The notes: generated from the sequence alone by a model not told the origin. A stretch of DNA of 64,000 bases from Deinococcus murrayi DSM 11303 (GCF_000482805.1 NZ_KI519501.1:2501-66500), one strand, 5' to 3'. Positions 7,947-22,515 are shown, numbered from the stretch's first letter. Program-made: numbers and translations.

Positions 7947-8396
7947 TCATGGGGCCTCCGGGAAAGCCGCGTCGCACACGCCCCGGAACACGCAGGAGCG
8001 GCAGGCGGACGCAGAGGGGGTGGCCTGCACCGCCGCCGGGTCCAGGAAGTCGCGCAGCCACTCGGCCACAAGCTGGCTCAGGGCGGTGAGGGTCGCCGGG
8101 CGGTCCAGCACCGGGCCGAGGTACTCCAGGGTCAGCCCCGACACGACCTCGCGCCACCACACTTCCCGTTCGCCGGGCCGCAGGGGGGTCCACCCGGCTT
8201 CCCGCAGGGTTTCGCGTGCCCACTGGGTGAGGGTGAGGGCGCGGCCTCCCCGCCCCGCGCCACGCAGGCTGCCGCGCACGTCCCGGCCCGCTTGGACGTT
8301 GGGCACGACGAGCAGCCCACCGGGGGGCACGCGCTCGGCCAGCCCCCGCAGGAGCACGCTGGAGGCCGGGTGATGCAGCAGCAAGCGGGAGGTCAC
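7947..8396 (-). CDS. short RecB/AddB-like protein with Fe-S Cys cluster, probably internally deleted
   Basis: The 149-aa product joins two pieces normally far apart in PD-(D/E)XK exonuclease/helicase proteins. The N-terminus (RLLLHHPASSVLLRGLAERV, then LLVVPNVQAGRDVRGSL and LTLTQWARE) resembles the start of an AddB/RecB-like protein. The C-terminus has CRSCVFRGVC, the Cys spacing of the Fe-S clamp of AddB and Cas4 nucleases. No helicase motor and no D...ExK nuclease core lie between them. It may be a remnant after an in-frame deletion or a short partner protein. GTG start at 8396 follows a TAGGGT -10 box by 6 nt. It shares strand and likely transcript with the WYL regulator. Confidence 0.6.
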   Translation of the reverse strand: MTSRLLLHHPASSVLLRGLAERVPPGGLLVVPNVQAGRDVRGSLRGAGRGGRALTLTQWARETLREAGWTPLRPGEREVWWREVVSGLTLEYLGPVLDRPATLTALSQLVAEWLRDFLDPAAVQATPSASACRSCVFRGVCDAAFPEAP

Positions 8397-8402
8397 GGCC
8401 CC

Positions 8403-8408
8403 ACCCTA
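8403..8408 (-). promoter_or_regulatory. -10 box for leaderless gene at 8396
   Basis: On the minus strand TAGGGT is 6 nt from the GTG start, so the transcript for the Fe-S remnant and WYL genes would be leaderless. Confidence 0.45.
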
Positions 8409-8451
8409 TCCACAGAACCCTGATACGCGCGGCACAAGTGCGGCCCCGGTT

Positions 8452-8715
8452 TCAGCTCGCCAGGCACCACAGGTCCTCGGCGGGAGGCATGTCGCGGAAG
8501 TGCAGGCGGTAGACCGTCACCAGCACCCCGTCTTCCACGAGGAAACGCATGTCGCCCAGGGCATAGAGCCGCGCCTGACCGGGCTTTATCCCGCAGAAGC
8601 GTGCCCGCCCCAGCAAGCGGCGCAGGCGGCATTGGGCGGCGGACCAGCTCAGGTTTCCGGCAAAGCGTTCGCGGTAGCGGGCGGTGGCGTGGGCACTGAT
8701 GACGAGTTCGCGCAT
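8452..8715 (-). CDS. conserved hypothetical small protein (HATARYRERF motif)
   Basis: An 87-aa basic protein starting MRELVISAHATARYRERF and ending DGVLVTVYRLHF. The layout (His-rich start, GQARLYALGDMRFLVEDG strands) recalls small DUF4258/BrnT-like proteins, some of which are RNase-type toxins, but no antitoxin gene is visible and I do not claim that function. A strong AAGGAGG ribosome site lies about 6 nt before the ATG, in contrast to its leaderless neighbours. Confidence 0.65.
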   Translation of the reverse strand: MRELVISAHATARYRERFAGNLSWSAAQCRLRRLLGRARFCGIKPGQARLYALGDMRFLVEDGVLVTVYRLHFRDMPPAEDLWCLAS

Positions 8716-8929
8716 GGAGAACCTCCTTCTGTCTTCAGGATGACGCCGCTCGGCGTCAGGGGCGGACGGGGCGGCGCGGGGGCGGGGGCGTCAACCCGTG
8801 ACGCGGTCTCCCCTCCCCCCGCCGCCCCGCGCTCGCTCGGCGGCCCAGCAACCGGGCGATGTCGGCAACTCAACATGCAGTTCCTCCGGGTCCTCCGGGG
8901 AGGGGTGGGGACGGTCACCCTGGGGGGCT
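8716..8929. other. 214-nt intergenic stretch
   Basis: GC-rich, with many G and C runs. I see no convincing coding frame, promoter or terminator other than the Shine-Dalgarno of the 8715 gene. Confidence 0.5.
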
Positions 8930-10108
8930 TCAGGACTTGCCGCGGCTGCGGTGGTCGTGCTGGCGGGTGAGGCCAGCCTCCCGCGGGAGGTGTTGCTCCA
9001 GGTCTTCGAGTTCGCGCAGAGTGGCCTGTGCCCCCATGAGGTCGCCCTGGTCGAGGCGGCGCGCCGCTTCCCGCTTGGCCTGTGCGTTGCGCTGCACCTC
9101 CAGCGCGAGGCGGACCTCGGCGTTTTCCGGCACGGACGCGTACGCCTCTGGCGCGAGGACGGGCAGGGCCAGGGGCGTCCAGACCCGGCGGCGAATCCCG
9201 TCGCGTCCGGTCCAGGCGAGGCGGACCCGCAGCACGCCCGCGTCAGCGCCCAGCGGCTGCGCGGGGACGCGCAGGCTGAGCACGACTTCGGTGGGCTGCC
9301 CGGCCAGCAGGTTGGGCAATCGCAGGCGGCCCCGCGGCGTGCGCTTCAGGTCATTGTGGACCTCGACCCTCAGGGGGCCAAGCGCGGGATGGGGTTCGGC
9401 CCCCAGGCTCACTGCCTGAGCGGCAGTGCGGGCCAGACCGCTGAACTCGGCCTCAAAGTAGCTCGGCAGCGCTGCTGGGTCCTCGATGTGCCCAAAGTTG
9501 CCGTCGCCCGCGGCGGCCATTGCGCCCAGCAAGTCCTCGTCGTCGTGGGGGCCAAGGCCGATGGCGCTGGTGGTCACGCCGCGCTGGGTGAGGCCGGCGA
9601 CATCCGGCAAAATCGCCTGGAGGGAGCACTTGCCAACGTTGGCCCTCCCGTCACTGAGCAGCAGCACCCGGTTGATGGCCCGCGGGTCGAGGTGCTGCGC
9701 GACCGCGATGGCCCCGTCGAGCCAGCCCGCGTAGAGGGCGGTCGGCCCCCCGACGCTGAGGCCCTCCACCTGGCGGCAGAGCGCTTCGCGGTCTGTGGCG
9801 AACTGCGGGGGCAGCAGGTGTTTGACGGTCTGCGCAAAGGCCAGGACACTGACTCGGTCGTGCGGCTCCAGCATTCGCAAGCCCACCTGGGCCGCCTGCA
9901 CCGCCATGTTGAAGGGAAGCCCCGCCATGCTGCCGCTGCGGTCAATCACCAGGGCGAGATTCAGGGGCGGGCGCGACCCCTGCGGCGCGGGCACCTCCGC
10001 CGGAAGAATGCGGACGAGCACGGTGAGGTCGCTGTCTTGCCCGGCGGGCAGGGCCGCACGCCGGGGCAGCAGGTCGAGGCGGGGCGCGGAAAGAGGCAGT
10101 TTGGTCAT
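8930..10108 (-). CDS. von Willebrand factor A domain protein
   Basis: The 392-aa protein has a vWA domain beginning LNLALVIDRSGSMAG, with the MIDAS DxSxS motif intact, plus a later MIDAS Thr (GGPTALYAG) and Asp (LLSDGRANVG). No signal peptide or membrane segment is seen, so it is probably cytosolic and binds a partner through a divalent metal. A C-terminal ~150-aa beta-rich part ends in a charged helical tail. Start ATG 10108 was chosen because GGAGAG lies 7 nt upstream and the vWA homology starts soon after. A decayed MerR-type gene lies upstream on the same strand; such vWA proteins are often paired with a MerR-like regulator. Confidence 0.85.
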   Translation of the reverse strand: MTKLPLSAPRLDLLPRRAALPAGQDSDLTVLVRILPAEVPAPQGSRPPLNLALVIDRSGSMAGLPFNMAVQAAQVGLRMLEPHDRVSVLAFAQTVKHLLPPQFATDREALCRQVEGLSVGGPTALYAGWLDGAIAVAQHLDPRAINRVLLLSDGRANVGKCSLQAILPDVAGLTQRGVTTSAIGLGPHDDEDLLGAMAAAGDGNFGHIEDPAALPSYFEAEFSGLARTAAQAVSLGAEPHPALGPLRVEVHNDLKRTPRGRLRLPNLLAGQPTEVVLSLRVPAQPLGADAGVLRVRLAWTGRDGIRRRVWTPLALPVLAPEAYASVPENAEVRLALEVQRNAQAKREAARRLDQGDLMGAQATLRELEDLEQHLPREAGLTRQHDHRSRGKS

Positions 10109-10224
10109 GACAGCTCTCCGGACAAAAAGGGGGCGCGGGGCACCAGGGGGCCGACACCGCACGGGCAGGCGGCGGCCAAGGCAGCAGCGAACAGACTGAA
10201 CGGTCAGCGCAAGGGTGGTGTAAG

Positions 10225-10252
10225 GTGATATTCTGACAGGCTGATAGGTCAA
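10225..10252 (-). promoter_or_regulatory. candidate -35/-10 promoter for the vWA gene
   Basis: On the minus strand TTGACC (10252-10247) and TATCAC (10230-10225) are 16 nt apart, about 117 nt upstream of the vWA start. Confidence 0.4.
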
Positions 10253-10288
10253 CCATCTGGGTGGTCAGCATCCCGCCCCCTGAGGGTG

Positions 10289-10325
10289 CCCGCTCCCCGC
10301 GTCAACGGCTGACGCTGAGAGCGGG
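10289..10325. repeat. nested palindrome in the intergenic region
   Basis: CCCGCTC (10289-10295) pairs with GAGCGGG (10319-10325), and inside it GCGTCA (10299-10304) pairs with TGACGC (10310-10315). It may end transcription of the decayed gene upstream or bind a regulator. Confidence 0.4.
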
Positions 10326-10499
10326 TGCCTCTGCACGTCACGGAGCGTCGCCCGGAGGTCGCGCTATGCCGACACGGTCTGCGGCCACACGAACTCGCGG
10401 CCAACTTGAAGTTCGCGTGGGCGAACAGGAAGGGCACCGGGGGGAGGCCGCCGCCCTCTTCGCGGCCAGCTCGCGCTGGGAGGAGAGCGTTCCGCTTCC

Positions 10500-10722
10500 C
10501 GCGCTGGCTGGGGGGTCCGGCTCTTGTTCCAGCAGGCCTTCGAGGGCCAGGAGGTGCCAGCGGTCATAGCGGGCGCTGCGGCGGGGGCAGCAGCCCCTGG
10601 GCGGTGGAGTGCCGCACCAGCCGCGGGTTGACCCCGTCCTTGAGGCGCGAGGTCCGCTTGGCCGGAACCAGGCGGCTCAGCCAGCGGCTGGCCGCCTGCA
10701 CGAGCGCTTCGATGCCCCCGGA
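10500..10722 (-). pseudogene. decayed MerR-like HTH regulator
   Basis: On the minus strand, one frame (10722-10564) reads an MerR-like HTH core: KDGVNPRLVRHSTAQGLLPP. It stops at a TGA, and the family's expected continuation (ARYDRWHLLALEGLL) is found in another frame starting around 10575. Similarity then fades. There is also a stop just upstream (10725-10723) and no start codon in place. This is a frameshifted remnant of the regulator type that commonly neighbours vWA genes. Confidence 0.45.
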
Positions 10723-10811
10723 TCAGTTGGCCTGAACCTCTTTCACGCGCTCAACGGAGCAAAAGCCTGCGCCCCGGCCTTCTCACGGGCGGGACGCGGC
10801 GGCGCGGGCGG
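10723..10811. other. non-coding remainder around the decayed gene
   Basis: The whole 10109-11074 interval has only the vWA promoter, the MerR remnant and one 47-codon frame. The rest shows no recognisable protein, so it looks like decaying accessory DNA. Confidence 0.4.
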
Positions 10812-10955
10812 TCACGCGGGCCGCAGGCTCAGGCGGGCGAGGAAAGCGGGCCGCTGGAGTCGAGCGGCGCGGGCCTCGCGGACGGCGCGGCTCTGCTGGG
10901 CCTCGTCCCGCAGGGCCTGGGCGCGAGCGGCGCAGAGTTCGGGGTAGAAGTGCAT
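10812..10955 (-). CDS. possible 47-aa basic protein
   Basis: A short frame reads [20 protein letters not shown] and continues as an Arg/Ala-rich helix to LSLRPA. AAAGGACT lies 6-13 nt before the ATG, which favours translation. It resembles no family I can name, and it could be chance in GC-rich DNA. Confidence 0.35.
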   Translation of the reverse strand: MHFYPELCAARAQALRDEAQQSRAVREARAARLQRPAFLARLSLRPA

Positions 10956-11074
10956 GGGGGGAGTCCTTTCTGCCGGGGCCGTCTTTCCCGGCTGCCCCCA
11001 TGGTGCGCCCCCGCCCCCGCCGGGGCATCAGCCCGGTAGCGGGGGCAGGGCAAGCCGAATGGCGCAGAGAACCC

Positions 11075-12487
<1,413 letters not shown>

Positions 12488-12496
12488 ACGGGGGGC

Positions 12497-12502
12497 ATCA
12501 TA
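12497..12502 (-). promoter_or_regulatory. -10 box for aspartate kinase
   Basis: TATGAT on the minus strand, 9 nt from the ATG at 12487. The transcript would be leaderless or nearly so. Confidence 0.5.
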
Positions 12503-12653
12503 CGGCCCGCTCCGGTGGGTGGGGACGCAGGGCGAACCTGCACCCTAGGGGAGCCTCCCCCCGTGCCGTCTTGAAGCGGTTGCCAGCCTTCCCCAGCGCG
12601 GAACTTCGGCCAGGGCTACAGACGGCCCGGTGGGGGCCTGGCACCATACCGTC

Positions 12654-13214
12654 ATGACACGCGCACGGGGCTGGACGGGAGGCCTGCTGGGGCTGCTGCT
12701 CGCGGGGCTGGCCCTGGCCGCGCCCCGGCCTTACGGGGCGGCGGGGGGCAGCGCGACCTTCGAGCACCGGGTGCGCTTTGTGAACGTGCGGGGCACGGTT
12801 GCGGGCGTGACGGCACAGGTGCAGCTCGACCCGCAGGACCTCGCGGCCACGCGGGGCAGCGTGACGGTCCCCCTCAGCGAGTTGAAAACGGGCATCGCAC
12901 TGCGCGACCGGCATGCGCAGGGTGAGGTGGCGCTCGACACCGCCCGCTATCCCAACGCCACCTTTGTGCTGGAGAGCCTCACGGGGGGGCGCTTGCTGGA
13001 GGGCCAGACCCTGAGCACCACGGCCACCGGGCGGCTGACGGTCAAGGCGACTACCCGCTCCCTGAGCGTGCCCGTCAAGGCGACCCTGCGGGGCGGGCGG
13101 GTGGAAATCAGCACCCAGTTCAAGTTCAACCCGTATGACTTTGACGTGCGTTATCCCGGCAGCAGCGACAGCGTGACGGTGGGCGTGACGTTCACCCTCG
13201 TGGCGTCGCCTTAG
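12654..13214 (+). CDS. secreted YceI-family protein
   Basis: The 186-aa protein has a signal peptide (basic start, then GGLLGLLLAGLALAAPRP) followed by a YceI-like beta-barrel: FEHRVRFVNVRGTVAGV, VPLSELKTGIALRDRHAQGE, YPNATFVLESLTGG and a final FNPYDFDVRYPGSSDSVTVG. YceI proteins bind isoprenoid or lipid-like ligands in the periplasm. Start ATG 12654 was chosen because the signal peptide begins there; an in-frame ATG 24 nt upstream would spoil it. No strong ribosome site is seen. Confidence 0.82.
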   Translation: MTRARGWTGGLLGLLLAGLALAAPRPYGAAGGSATFEHRVRFVNVRGTVAGVTAQVQLDPQDLAATRGSVTVPLSELKTGIALRDRHAQGEVALDTARYPNATFVLESLTGGRLLEGQTLSTTATGRLTVKATTRSLSVPVKATLRGGRVEISTQFKFNPYDFDVRYPGSSDSVTVGVTFTLVASP

Positions 13215-14360
<1,146 letters not shown>

Positions 14361-14366
14361 AGCTCT

Positions 14367-14436
14367 AGCGGCCAGCTTCCAGCGACCAGCCGTCAGCCGC
14401 TTGCTGCTAGAAGCTGGTCGCTGGTGACTGGCCGCT
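14367..14436. repeat. long imperfect palindrome between gap and pgk
   Basis: AGCGGCCAG (14367-14375) pairs with CTGGCCGCT (14428-14436), and CCAGCGACCAGC (14379-14390) pairs with GCTGGTCGCTGG (14413-14424). The hairpin fills the spacer up to the pgk ribosome site (AAGGAGGA). It could stabilise or process the gap message, or set the gap:pgk ratio. Confidence 0.75.
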
Positions 14437-14449
14437 TCAAGGAGGAACC

Positions 14450-15619
14450 ATGCAAACCCTCGACGGACTGGATGTTCAGGGCAGGCGCGTCTTGGTGCGG
14501 GTGGATTACAACGTGCCCGTGAAAGACGGCGTGGTGCAAGACCGCACCCGCATCACGGCCAGCCTGACCACCCTGCGCGAGTTGCTGGAGCGGGGCGCGA
14601 GCCTCGTTCTGATGAGCCATTTCGGGCGGCCCAAGAATGGCCCGGAAGCGAAGTACAGCCTGGCCCCCGTGGCCCCCGTGCTGGAGGAGGAGCTGGGGCG
14701 GCCCGTGCGGTTCATCGCCAGCTTGCCCGGCAGTGACGAGACGCTGGCGGCGGTGCAGAGCCTGCGGCCCGGCGAGGTGGCCCTGCTGGAGAACGTGCGC
14801 TTCGAGGCGGGCGAGGAGAAGAACGACCCCGCGCTGGGCGAGCGGCTCGCCCGGCTGGGGGACGCCTTTGTCCTCGACGCCTTCGGGAGCGCCCACCGCG
14901 CCCACGCCTCGGTGAGCGGAGTGGCAGCCCACCTCCCCCACGCGGCGGGGCGGCTGCTTCAGCGCGAGGTGGAGGCGCTCTCGCGGCTGACGGAAAATCC
15001 GGAAGCGCCCTACGTCGTCATCATCGGCGGGGCGAAGGTCAGCGACAAAATCAAGGTCATCGAGAACCTGCTGCCCAAGGTCGACCGCATGCTGGTGGGC
15101 GGCGGGATGATGTTCACCTTTCTGAAGGCGCGGGGTGGTCAGGTCGGCGCGAGCTTGGTCGAAGACGACCAGGTCGAGTACGCGCGGGGGCTGCTGGAGC
15201 GCTTCGGCGACAAGCTCATCCTCCCGACCGATGCGGTCGCGGCGGACAAGTTCGCCCCCGATGCTCAGACCCAGGTCGTCCCCGCCGACCAGATTCCCGA
15301 CGGCTGGATGGGGTTGGATATCGGCCCGGAGACGGGGCGGGCCTACGCCGAGGCCCTCAGGGGCGCAAAGACCGTCTTCTGGAACGGCCCGATGGGCGTC
15401 TTCGAGTTTGAGGCGTTCGCGGCGGGCACGAACGCGGTCGCGGCGGCGGTCGCGGACCTGGGGGGGCAGGCCTACACCGTCGTGGGGGGCGGCGACTCCG
15501 TGAGCGCGGTCAACCGGAGTGGCCGTGCCGAGCACATCAGCCACATCAGCACCGGGGGTGGGGCCAGCCTGGAACTCCTCGAAGGTCAGCCGCTGCCCGG
15601 CGTGGAGGCGATGAAATGA
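14450..15619 (+). CDS. pgk: phosphoglycerate kinase
   Basis: The 389-aa enzyme makes ATP from 1,3-bisphosphoglycerate. The signature [15 protein letters not shown] is at the N-terminus, [10 protein letters not shown] follows, and the C-terminal nucleotide site reads [16 protein letters not shown] with [11 protein letters not shown]. Start ATG follows AAGGAGGAACC. The stop overlaps the tpiA start by 4 nt (ATGA), indicating translational coupling. Confidence 0.97.
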   Translation: MQTLDGLDVQGRRVLVRVDYNVPVKDGVVQDRTRITASLTTLRELLERGASLVLMSHFGRPKNGPEAKYSLAPVAPVLEEELGRPVRFIASLPGSDETLAAVQSLRPGEVALLENVRFEAGEEKNDPALGERLARLGDAFVLDAFGSAHRAHASVSGVAAHLPHAAGRLLQREVEALSRLTENPEAPYVVIIGGAKVSDKIKVIENLLPKVDRMLVGGGMMFTFLKARGGQVGASLVEDDQVEYARGLLERFGDKLILPTDAVAADKFAPDAQTQVVPADQIPDGWMGLDIGPETGRAYAEALRGAKTVFWNGPMGVFEFEAFAAGTNAVAAAVADLGGQAYTVVGGGDSVSAVNRSGRAEHISHISTGGGASLELLEGQPLPGVEAMK

Positions 15620-16353
15620 GTCCGCGGACGCTTCTCGCCCTGAACTGGAAGATGAACAAGACGCCCACCGAGGCCCGCGCCTGGGGCCGTGAGCTGGCGC
15701 GGTCGTACCGCCGCGGCACTGTGGAAGTGGCGGTGATGGCCCCGGCGGTCAGCCTCTACGGGCTGAAGGAAGCCATGCCCGGCGGCGTAGACATCGGCGC
15801 TCAGGATGTCAGCGCCCACGAGTCGGGAGCGCACACGGGTGAAATCAGCGCGGCGATGCTGCGCGACGCCGAGTGCACCTACGTCATCGTGGGCCACTCC
15901 GAGCGCCGCACCGACCACGCTGAGACCGACGCGCTGGTGGCGGCCAAGGCGCGGCAGGCCCAGGCGCAGGGCCTCACCCCCATCGTCTGCGTGGGCGAGG
16001 GCCTGGAGGTGCGCGAACGCGGCGAACATGTGGAGCACACGCTGGCGCAGTTGCGCGGCAGCCTGGACGGGGTGGACGAGCGCGTCGTGATTGCCTACGA
16101 ACCCGTCTGGGCCATCGGCACGGGCAAGACGGCCACCGCCGAGGACGCCGAAGCGATGGCCGCCGCCATCCGCGGTGCCCTGCGCGAGCACTACGGCGAC
16201 CTCGCGGACAGCCTGCGGGTGCTGTACGGCGGCAGCGTCAAGCCGGACAACGTGGCGGCCATCTGCGCGCAGCCCAACGTCAACGGGGCGCTTGTCGGCG
16301 GCGCGAGCCTGAAGGTGGAGGACGTGCTGGCGATGCTCTCGGCGCTGGAGTAA
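15616..16353 (+). CDS. tpiA: triosephosphate isomerase
   Basis: The 245-aa TIM-barrel enzyme interconverts dihydroxyacetone phosphate and glyceraldehyde-3-phosphate. LNWKMNK gives the substrate Lys, VGHSERR contains catalytic His94, and [12 protein letters not shown] contains catalytic Glu162. [10 protein letters not shown] is the phosphate loop. It is coupled to pgk by a 4-nt overlap. Confidence 0.97.
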   Translation: MSPRTLLALNWKMNKTPTEARAWGRELARSYRRGTVEVAVMAPAVSLYGLKEAMPGGVDIGAQDVSAHESGAHTGEISAAMLRDAECTYVIVGHSERRTDHAETDALVAAKARQAQAQGLTPIVCVGEGLEVRERGEHVEHTLAQLRGSLDGVDERVVIAYEPVWAIGTGKTATAEDAEAMAAAIRGALREHYGDLADSLRVLYGGSVKPDNVAAICAQPNVNGALVGGASLKVEDVLAMLSALE

Positions 16354-16356
16354 GGA

Positions 16357-16380
16357 AAGGGGGGGGCGCGGCTCCCCCTT
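16357..16380 (+). terminator. tpiA terminator hairpin
   Basis: AAGGGGG (16357-16363) pairs with CCCCCTT (16374-16380) just after the tpiA stop. Only a short T tail follows. Confidence 0.5.
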
Positions 16381-16394
16381 GTCATGGAAGGCAT

Positions 16395-16438
16395 AAGTGA
16401 AAGTATTCACGATAAATCTGGTCGTGAAAGATTTGTCC
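16395..16438 (+). repeat. 44-nt repeat, copy 1 (upstream of asnS)
   Basis: Matches 17881-17924 at 42 of 44 positions in the same orientation. It holds a GTGAA-AGTA-TTCAC hairpin and an AAATCT...AGATTT pairing. It ends 42 nt before the asnS -10 box. Confidence 0.85.
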
Positions 16439-16480
16439 CAGAAGTGGAGGTCCATGTTCAGCAGCTCTGGCTGCGGCCCC

Positions 16481-16486
16481 TATACT
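16481..16486 (+). promoter_or_regulatory. -10 box for leaderless asnS
   Basis: TATACT lies 7 nt before the GTG at 16494, so the message would start at or next to the start codon. Confidence 0.55.
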
Positions 16487-16493
16487 TCCCCTC

Positions 16494-17837
<1,344 letters not shown>

Positions 17838-17843
17838 GAGCGG

Positions 17844-17868
17844 CGGGCCGGGCTTCTCCCCCGGCCTT
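17844..17868 (+). terminator. asnS Rho-independent terminator
   Basis: GGCCGGG (17844-17850) pairs with CCCGGCC (17858-17864), followed by TTTT. Confidence 0.75.
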
Positions 17869-17880
17869 TTACTAGGGCAT

Positions 17881-17924
17881 GTAAGTGAAAGTATTCACGA
17901 TAAGTCTGGTCGTGAAAGGTTTGT
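17881..17924 (+). repeat. 44-nt repeat, copy 2 (upstream of the PhzF gene)
   Basis: Near-identical to 16395-16438. The two differences (A to G in each arm) keep the second stem pairable as G-U wobbles in RNA. It ends 23 nt before the -10 box of the next gene. Confidence 0.85.
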
Positions 17925-17947
17925 CCTGTCATGTTAGGGGGCTGCGC

Positions 17948-17953
17948 TAGAGT
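17948..17953 (+). promoter_or_regulatory. -10 box for the PhzF-like gene
   Basis: TAGAGT lies 6 nt before the ATG at 17960. Confidence 0.5.
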
Positions 17954-17959
17954 GCCCTC

Positions 17960-18844
17960 ATGGTCGCGTACTGCGAGATAAGCGCCTTTACGGGAACGCC
18001 TGGCGCGGGCAATCGGGCGGGGGTGGTGCTGGACGCGGGGGGCCTGAGCGAGGGGCAGATGCAGGCGCTGGCGGCCTTTTTGGGGGTGCCGGAGACGGTG
18101 TTTGTGACCCGCTGGGGGGACGGCACGGCGCGGGTGCGGTACTTCACGCCGACGCAGGAGATCGACTTTTGCGGCCACGCGACCGTGGCGCTGGGGCTGC
18201 GGCTGGCGCAGGAGGGGCGCTGGGCGGGCGAGGCCCTCGTGCTGGAGACGCTGGTGGGGCGGGTGCCGCTGCGGCTGGCGCAGGACGCCGCCGGAGAATG
18301 CCGGGTGTGGATGACCCAGCGCGCGCCGCAGACGCGCCCGGTGGGGCGGGAGAAGCGCCGCGAACTGGCCGCCGCCCTGGGCATCGACGAGCGCATGATT
18401 CACCGGGGGCTGCCCCTGGCCTGCGCGAGCACGGGGCTGTGGAGCGTGTTTGTGCCCGTCATTGACCGGCTGGTGCTCGACGGGATGGAGCCGGACCTGC
18501 ACGAGTTGCACCGGCTGTCGGACGCGCTGGGGGTCAGCAGCGTCTACGCGTACGCGCCCGTCGGGGTGGGGAGATTCGCGGCGCGGGACTTCGCCCCGGC
18601 GGTGGGGATTCCCGAAGACCCGGTGACGGGGAGCGCGGGCGGGGCGCTGTTCGCGCTGCTGGCAGGGGAAGGGGCGCTCCCGCTGCGGGCGGGCCGGGCG
18701 AGCGGGGTGGTGTACCAGGGCCACAGCCTGGGCACCCCCGGCGAGGTGGAGGTGGAGGTCGTCATGGCGGGCGAGCGGGTAGGGGAAGTGCGGGTGGGGG
18801 GCCGCGCCGTGCTGGAGCGCGAGGGGGAATGGGCACCCGCCTAG
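17960..18844 (+). CDS. PhzF-family isomerase-like protein
   Basis: The 294-aa protein has the PhzF/YddE duplicated hot-dog-like fold signatures: [20 protein letters not shown] near the start, [20 protein letters not shown], the conserved [11 protein letters not shown], and [19 protein letters not shown] in the second half. Family members isomerise or epimerise small metabolites; only PhzF itself is tied to phenazine, and no phenazine genes are nearby, so the substrate is unknown. The gene is leaderless by its -10 box and stands alone, preceded by a repeat shared with asnS. Confidence 0.85.
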   Translation: MVAYCEISAFTGTPGAGNRAGVVLDAGGLSEGQMQALAAFLGVPETVFVTRWGDGTARVRYFTPTQEIDFCGHATVALGLRLAQEGRWAGEALVLETLVGRVPLRLAQDAAGECRVWMTQRAPQTRPVGREKRRELAAALGIDERMIHRGLPLACASTGLWSVFVPVIDRLVLDGMEPDLHELHRLSDALGVSSVYAYAPVGVGRFAARDFAPAVGIPEDPVTGSAGGALFALLAGEGALPLRAGRASGVVYQGHSLGTPGEVEVEVVMAGERVGEVRVGGRAVLEREGEWAPA

Positions 18845-18852
18845 CGCTTCTG

Positions 18853-18974
18853 CGGATTCCGTCTGTTGCGTGAACAAATCGGAAGGGCACCGATGTGTTC
18901 ACTCCACTCCCGGAATCCGTTTTTCTCCTATTCGCTTCGCTCGATGGAAAGGTTGACAAGTCAACCCTTCCATC
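18853..18974 (+). repeat. structured intergenic repeat, copy 1
   Basis: About 122 nt, made of an outer stem CGGATTCCG (18853) / CGGAATCCG (18911), an inner stem GTGAACA-ATCGG / CCGAT-TGTTCAC (18870-18902), a spacer, and a hairpin GATGGAA...TTCCATC (18943-18974). An inverted copy lies at 22203-22323. It ends 11 nt before the -10 box of the HAD gene. Confidence 0.9.
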
Positions 18975-18985
18975 GGAGGCGGCAT

Positions 18986-18991
18986 TACACT
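18986..18991 (+). promoter_or_regulatory. -10 box for the HAD gene
   Basis: TACACT lies 6 nt before the ATG at 18998. Confidence 0.55.
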
Positions 18992-18997
18992 GCCCGG

Positions 18998-19792
18998 ATG
19001 CTCCAGTTGCTGTGCGTGGATGTAGACGGAACCCTGGTCGGCTCGGACAACCGGGTGCGGGAGGACGTGTGGGCGGCCCTGGCGGGGGCGCGGGCGCGGG
19101 GGATGCGGGTGGCGCTGTGCAGTGGGCGGCCCGCGTTCGGGCACGCGCTGGAGTACGCCCGGCGGCTCGACCCGGACGGCTGGCACGTCTTTCAGAACGG
19201 GGCGTCGGTGGTCAACGTGGGGAGCGGCGAGAGCCTGAGCGAGGGGCTGCCGAAAGAGGGCCTCGCGCGGCTCCTGGCGCGGGCGCAGGAGACCGGGCGG
19301 CTGCTGGAGGTCTACACCGACCGGGAGTACGGCATCACGGTGCCGGGGGAGCTGGCGCGGCGGCACGCGGCCCTCTTGGGGGTGCCGTATGAGGTCCGGT
19401 CGCCCGACGAGCTGACGGGCACGCGGGTGCGGGCGCAGTGGGTGGTGCCGCACGCGCAGGGGGCGGAGGTGGTGGCCGAGCCGCATGAGGGCCTCGACCT
19501 GCACCCGGCGGGCAGCCCGGCGATGCCGGACACGCTGTTCGTGTCGGTGACGCGGGCGGGCGTGAGCAAGGGCAGCGCAGTGAGGCGGGTGGCGGAGGCG
19601 TACGGAGTGCCGCTCTCGCGGGTGATGATGGTGGGCGACGGGCACAACGACGTGACGGCGATGCGGGTGGTCGGGCATGGGGTGGCGATGGGCAACGCGG
19701 ACGCCGAAGCGCGGGCGGCGGGACGCTGGCACGTCGGGCACGTGGACGCGGGCGGGCTGCTGGAGGCGGTGGCGCTGGCGCTGCGGCTGTAG
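18998..19792 (+). CDS. HAD-superfamily (Cof-like) phosphatase
   Basis: The 264-aa protein has HAD motif I at its very start ([15 protein letters not shown]), motif II in LCSGRPAFG, a conserved Lys in GVSKGSAV and motif III in [13 protein letters not shown]. The long insert between motifs II and III is the Cof-type (C2) cap. Such enzymes remove phosphate from sugar phosphates or cofactors, and the substrate cannot be told. The ATG at 18998 was chosen over upstream starts because the motif I strand begins there and a -10 box lies 6 nt before it. An upstream extension would encode the repeat element. Confidence 0.87.
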   Translation: MLQLLCVDVDGTLVGSDNRVREDVWAALAGARARGMRVALCSGRPAFGHALEYARRLDPDGWHVFQNGASVVNVGSGESLSEGLPKEGLARLLARAQETGRLLEVYTDREYGITVPGELARRHAALLGVPYEVRSPDELTGTRVRAQWVVPHAQGAEVVAEPHEGLDLHPAGSPAMPDTLFVSVTRAGVSKGSAVRRVAEAYGVPLSRVMMVGDGHNDVTAMRVVGHGVAMGNADAEARAAGRWHVGHVDAGGLLEAVALALRL

Positions 19793-19836
19793 CGCGGAGG
19801 GTAACCTGGGGCGAGCGGCTCCCCCCCGGCCTCTGT

Positions 19837-19842
19837 TAGCCT
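19837..19842 (+). promoter_or_regulatory. -10 box for recG
   Basis: TAGCCT lies 9 nt before the recG ATG. Confidence 0.4.
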
Positions 19843-19851
19843 GCCCCCCAG

Positions 19852-22194
<2,343 letters not shown>

Positions 22195-22202
22195 GGGACT
22201 CC

Positions 22203-22323
22203 GAATGAAAGGTTTACGGCTAAACCTTTCATTCGAGCGAAGCGAGAAGGAGAAAACGGGTTCCGGGAGTGGGATGAACAAATCGGTGCCCTTCCGGTTT
22301 GTTCATGAAACAAACGGAACCCG
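22203..22323 (-). repeat. structured intergenic repeat, copy 2 (inverted)
   Basis: Inverted relative to copy 1 at 18853. A perfect 14-bp hairpin spans 22203-22234. The outer stem is CGGGTTCCG (22257) / CGGAACCCG (22315), and the inner 13-bp stem covers 22274-22306 with one wobble. Several base changes versus copy 1 are compensated on the other arm. It starts 8 nt after the recG stop and may also end its transcript. Confidence 0.9.
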
Positions 22324-22369
22324 CAGGAGGCTGCGCCCCGTGCGTGACATCCCTGTGACACAGGCCCGG

Positions 22370-22375
22370 TATGCT
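22370..22375 (+). promoter_or_regulatory. -10 box for a candidate small RNA
   Basis: TATGCT with a weak GTGACA 20 nt upstream (22344-22349). No start codon follows at leaderless distance, so a non-coding transcript is the simplest reading. Confidence 0.35.
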
Positions 22376-22381
22376 GGGCCT

Positions 22382-22470
<89 letters not shown>

Positions 22471-22515
22471 GCCCTGTTGTCTTCCCAGACGCTGTGCCGG
22501 GGCCGGGCGGCTCTC

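Noticed and set aside
10364..10567. 67-codon minus-strand frame in the gene-poor region
   Set aside because: It runs through the decayed MerR remnant in a different frame, and has no ribosome site or family character.
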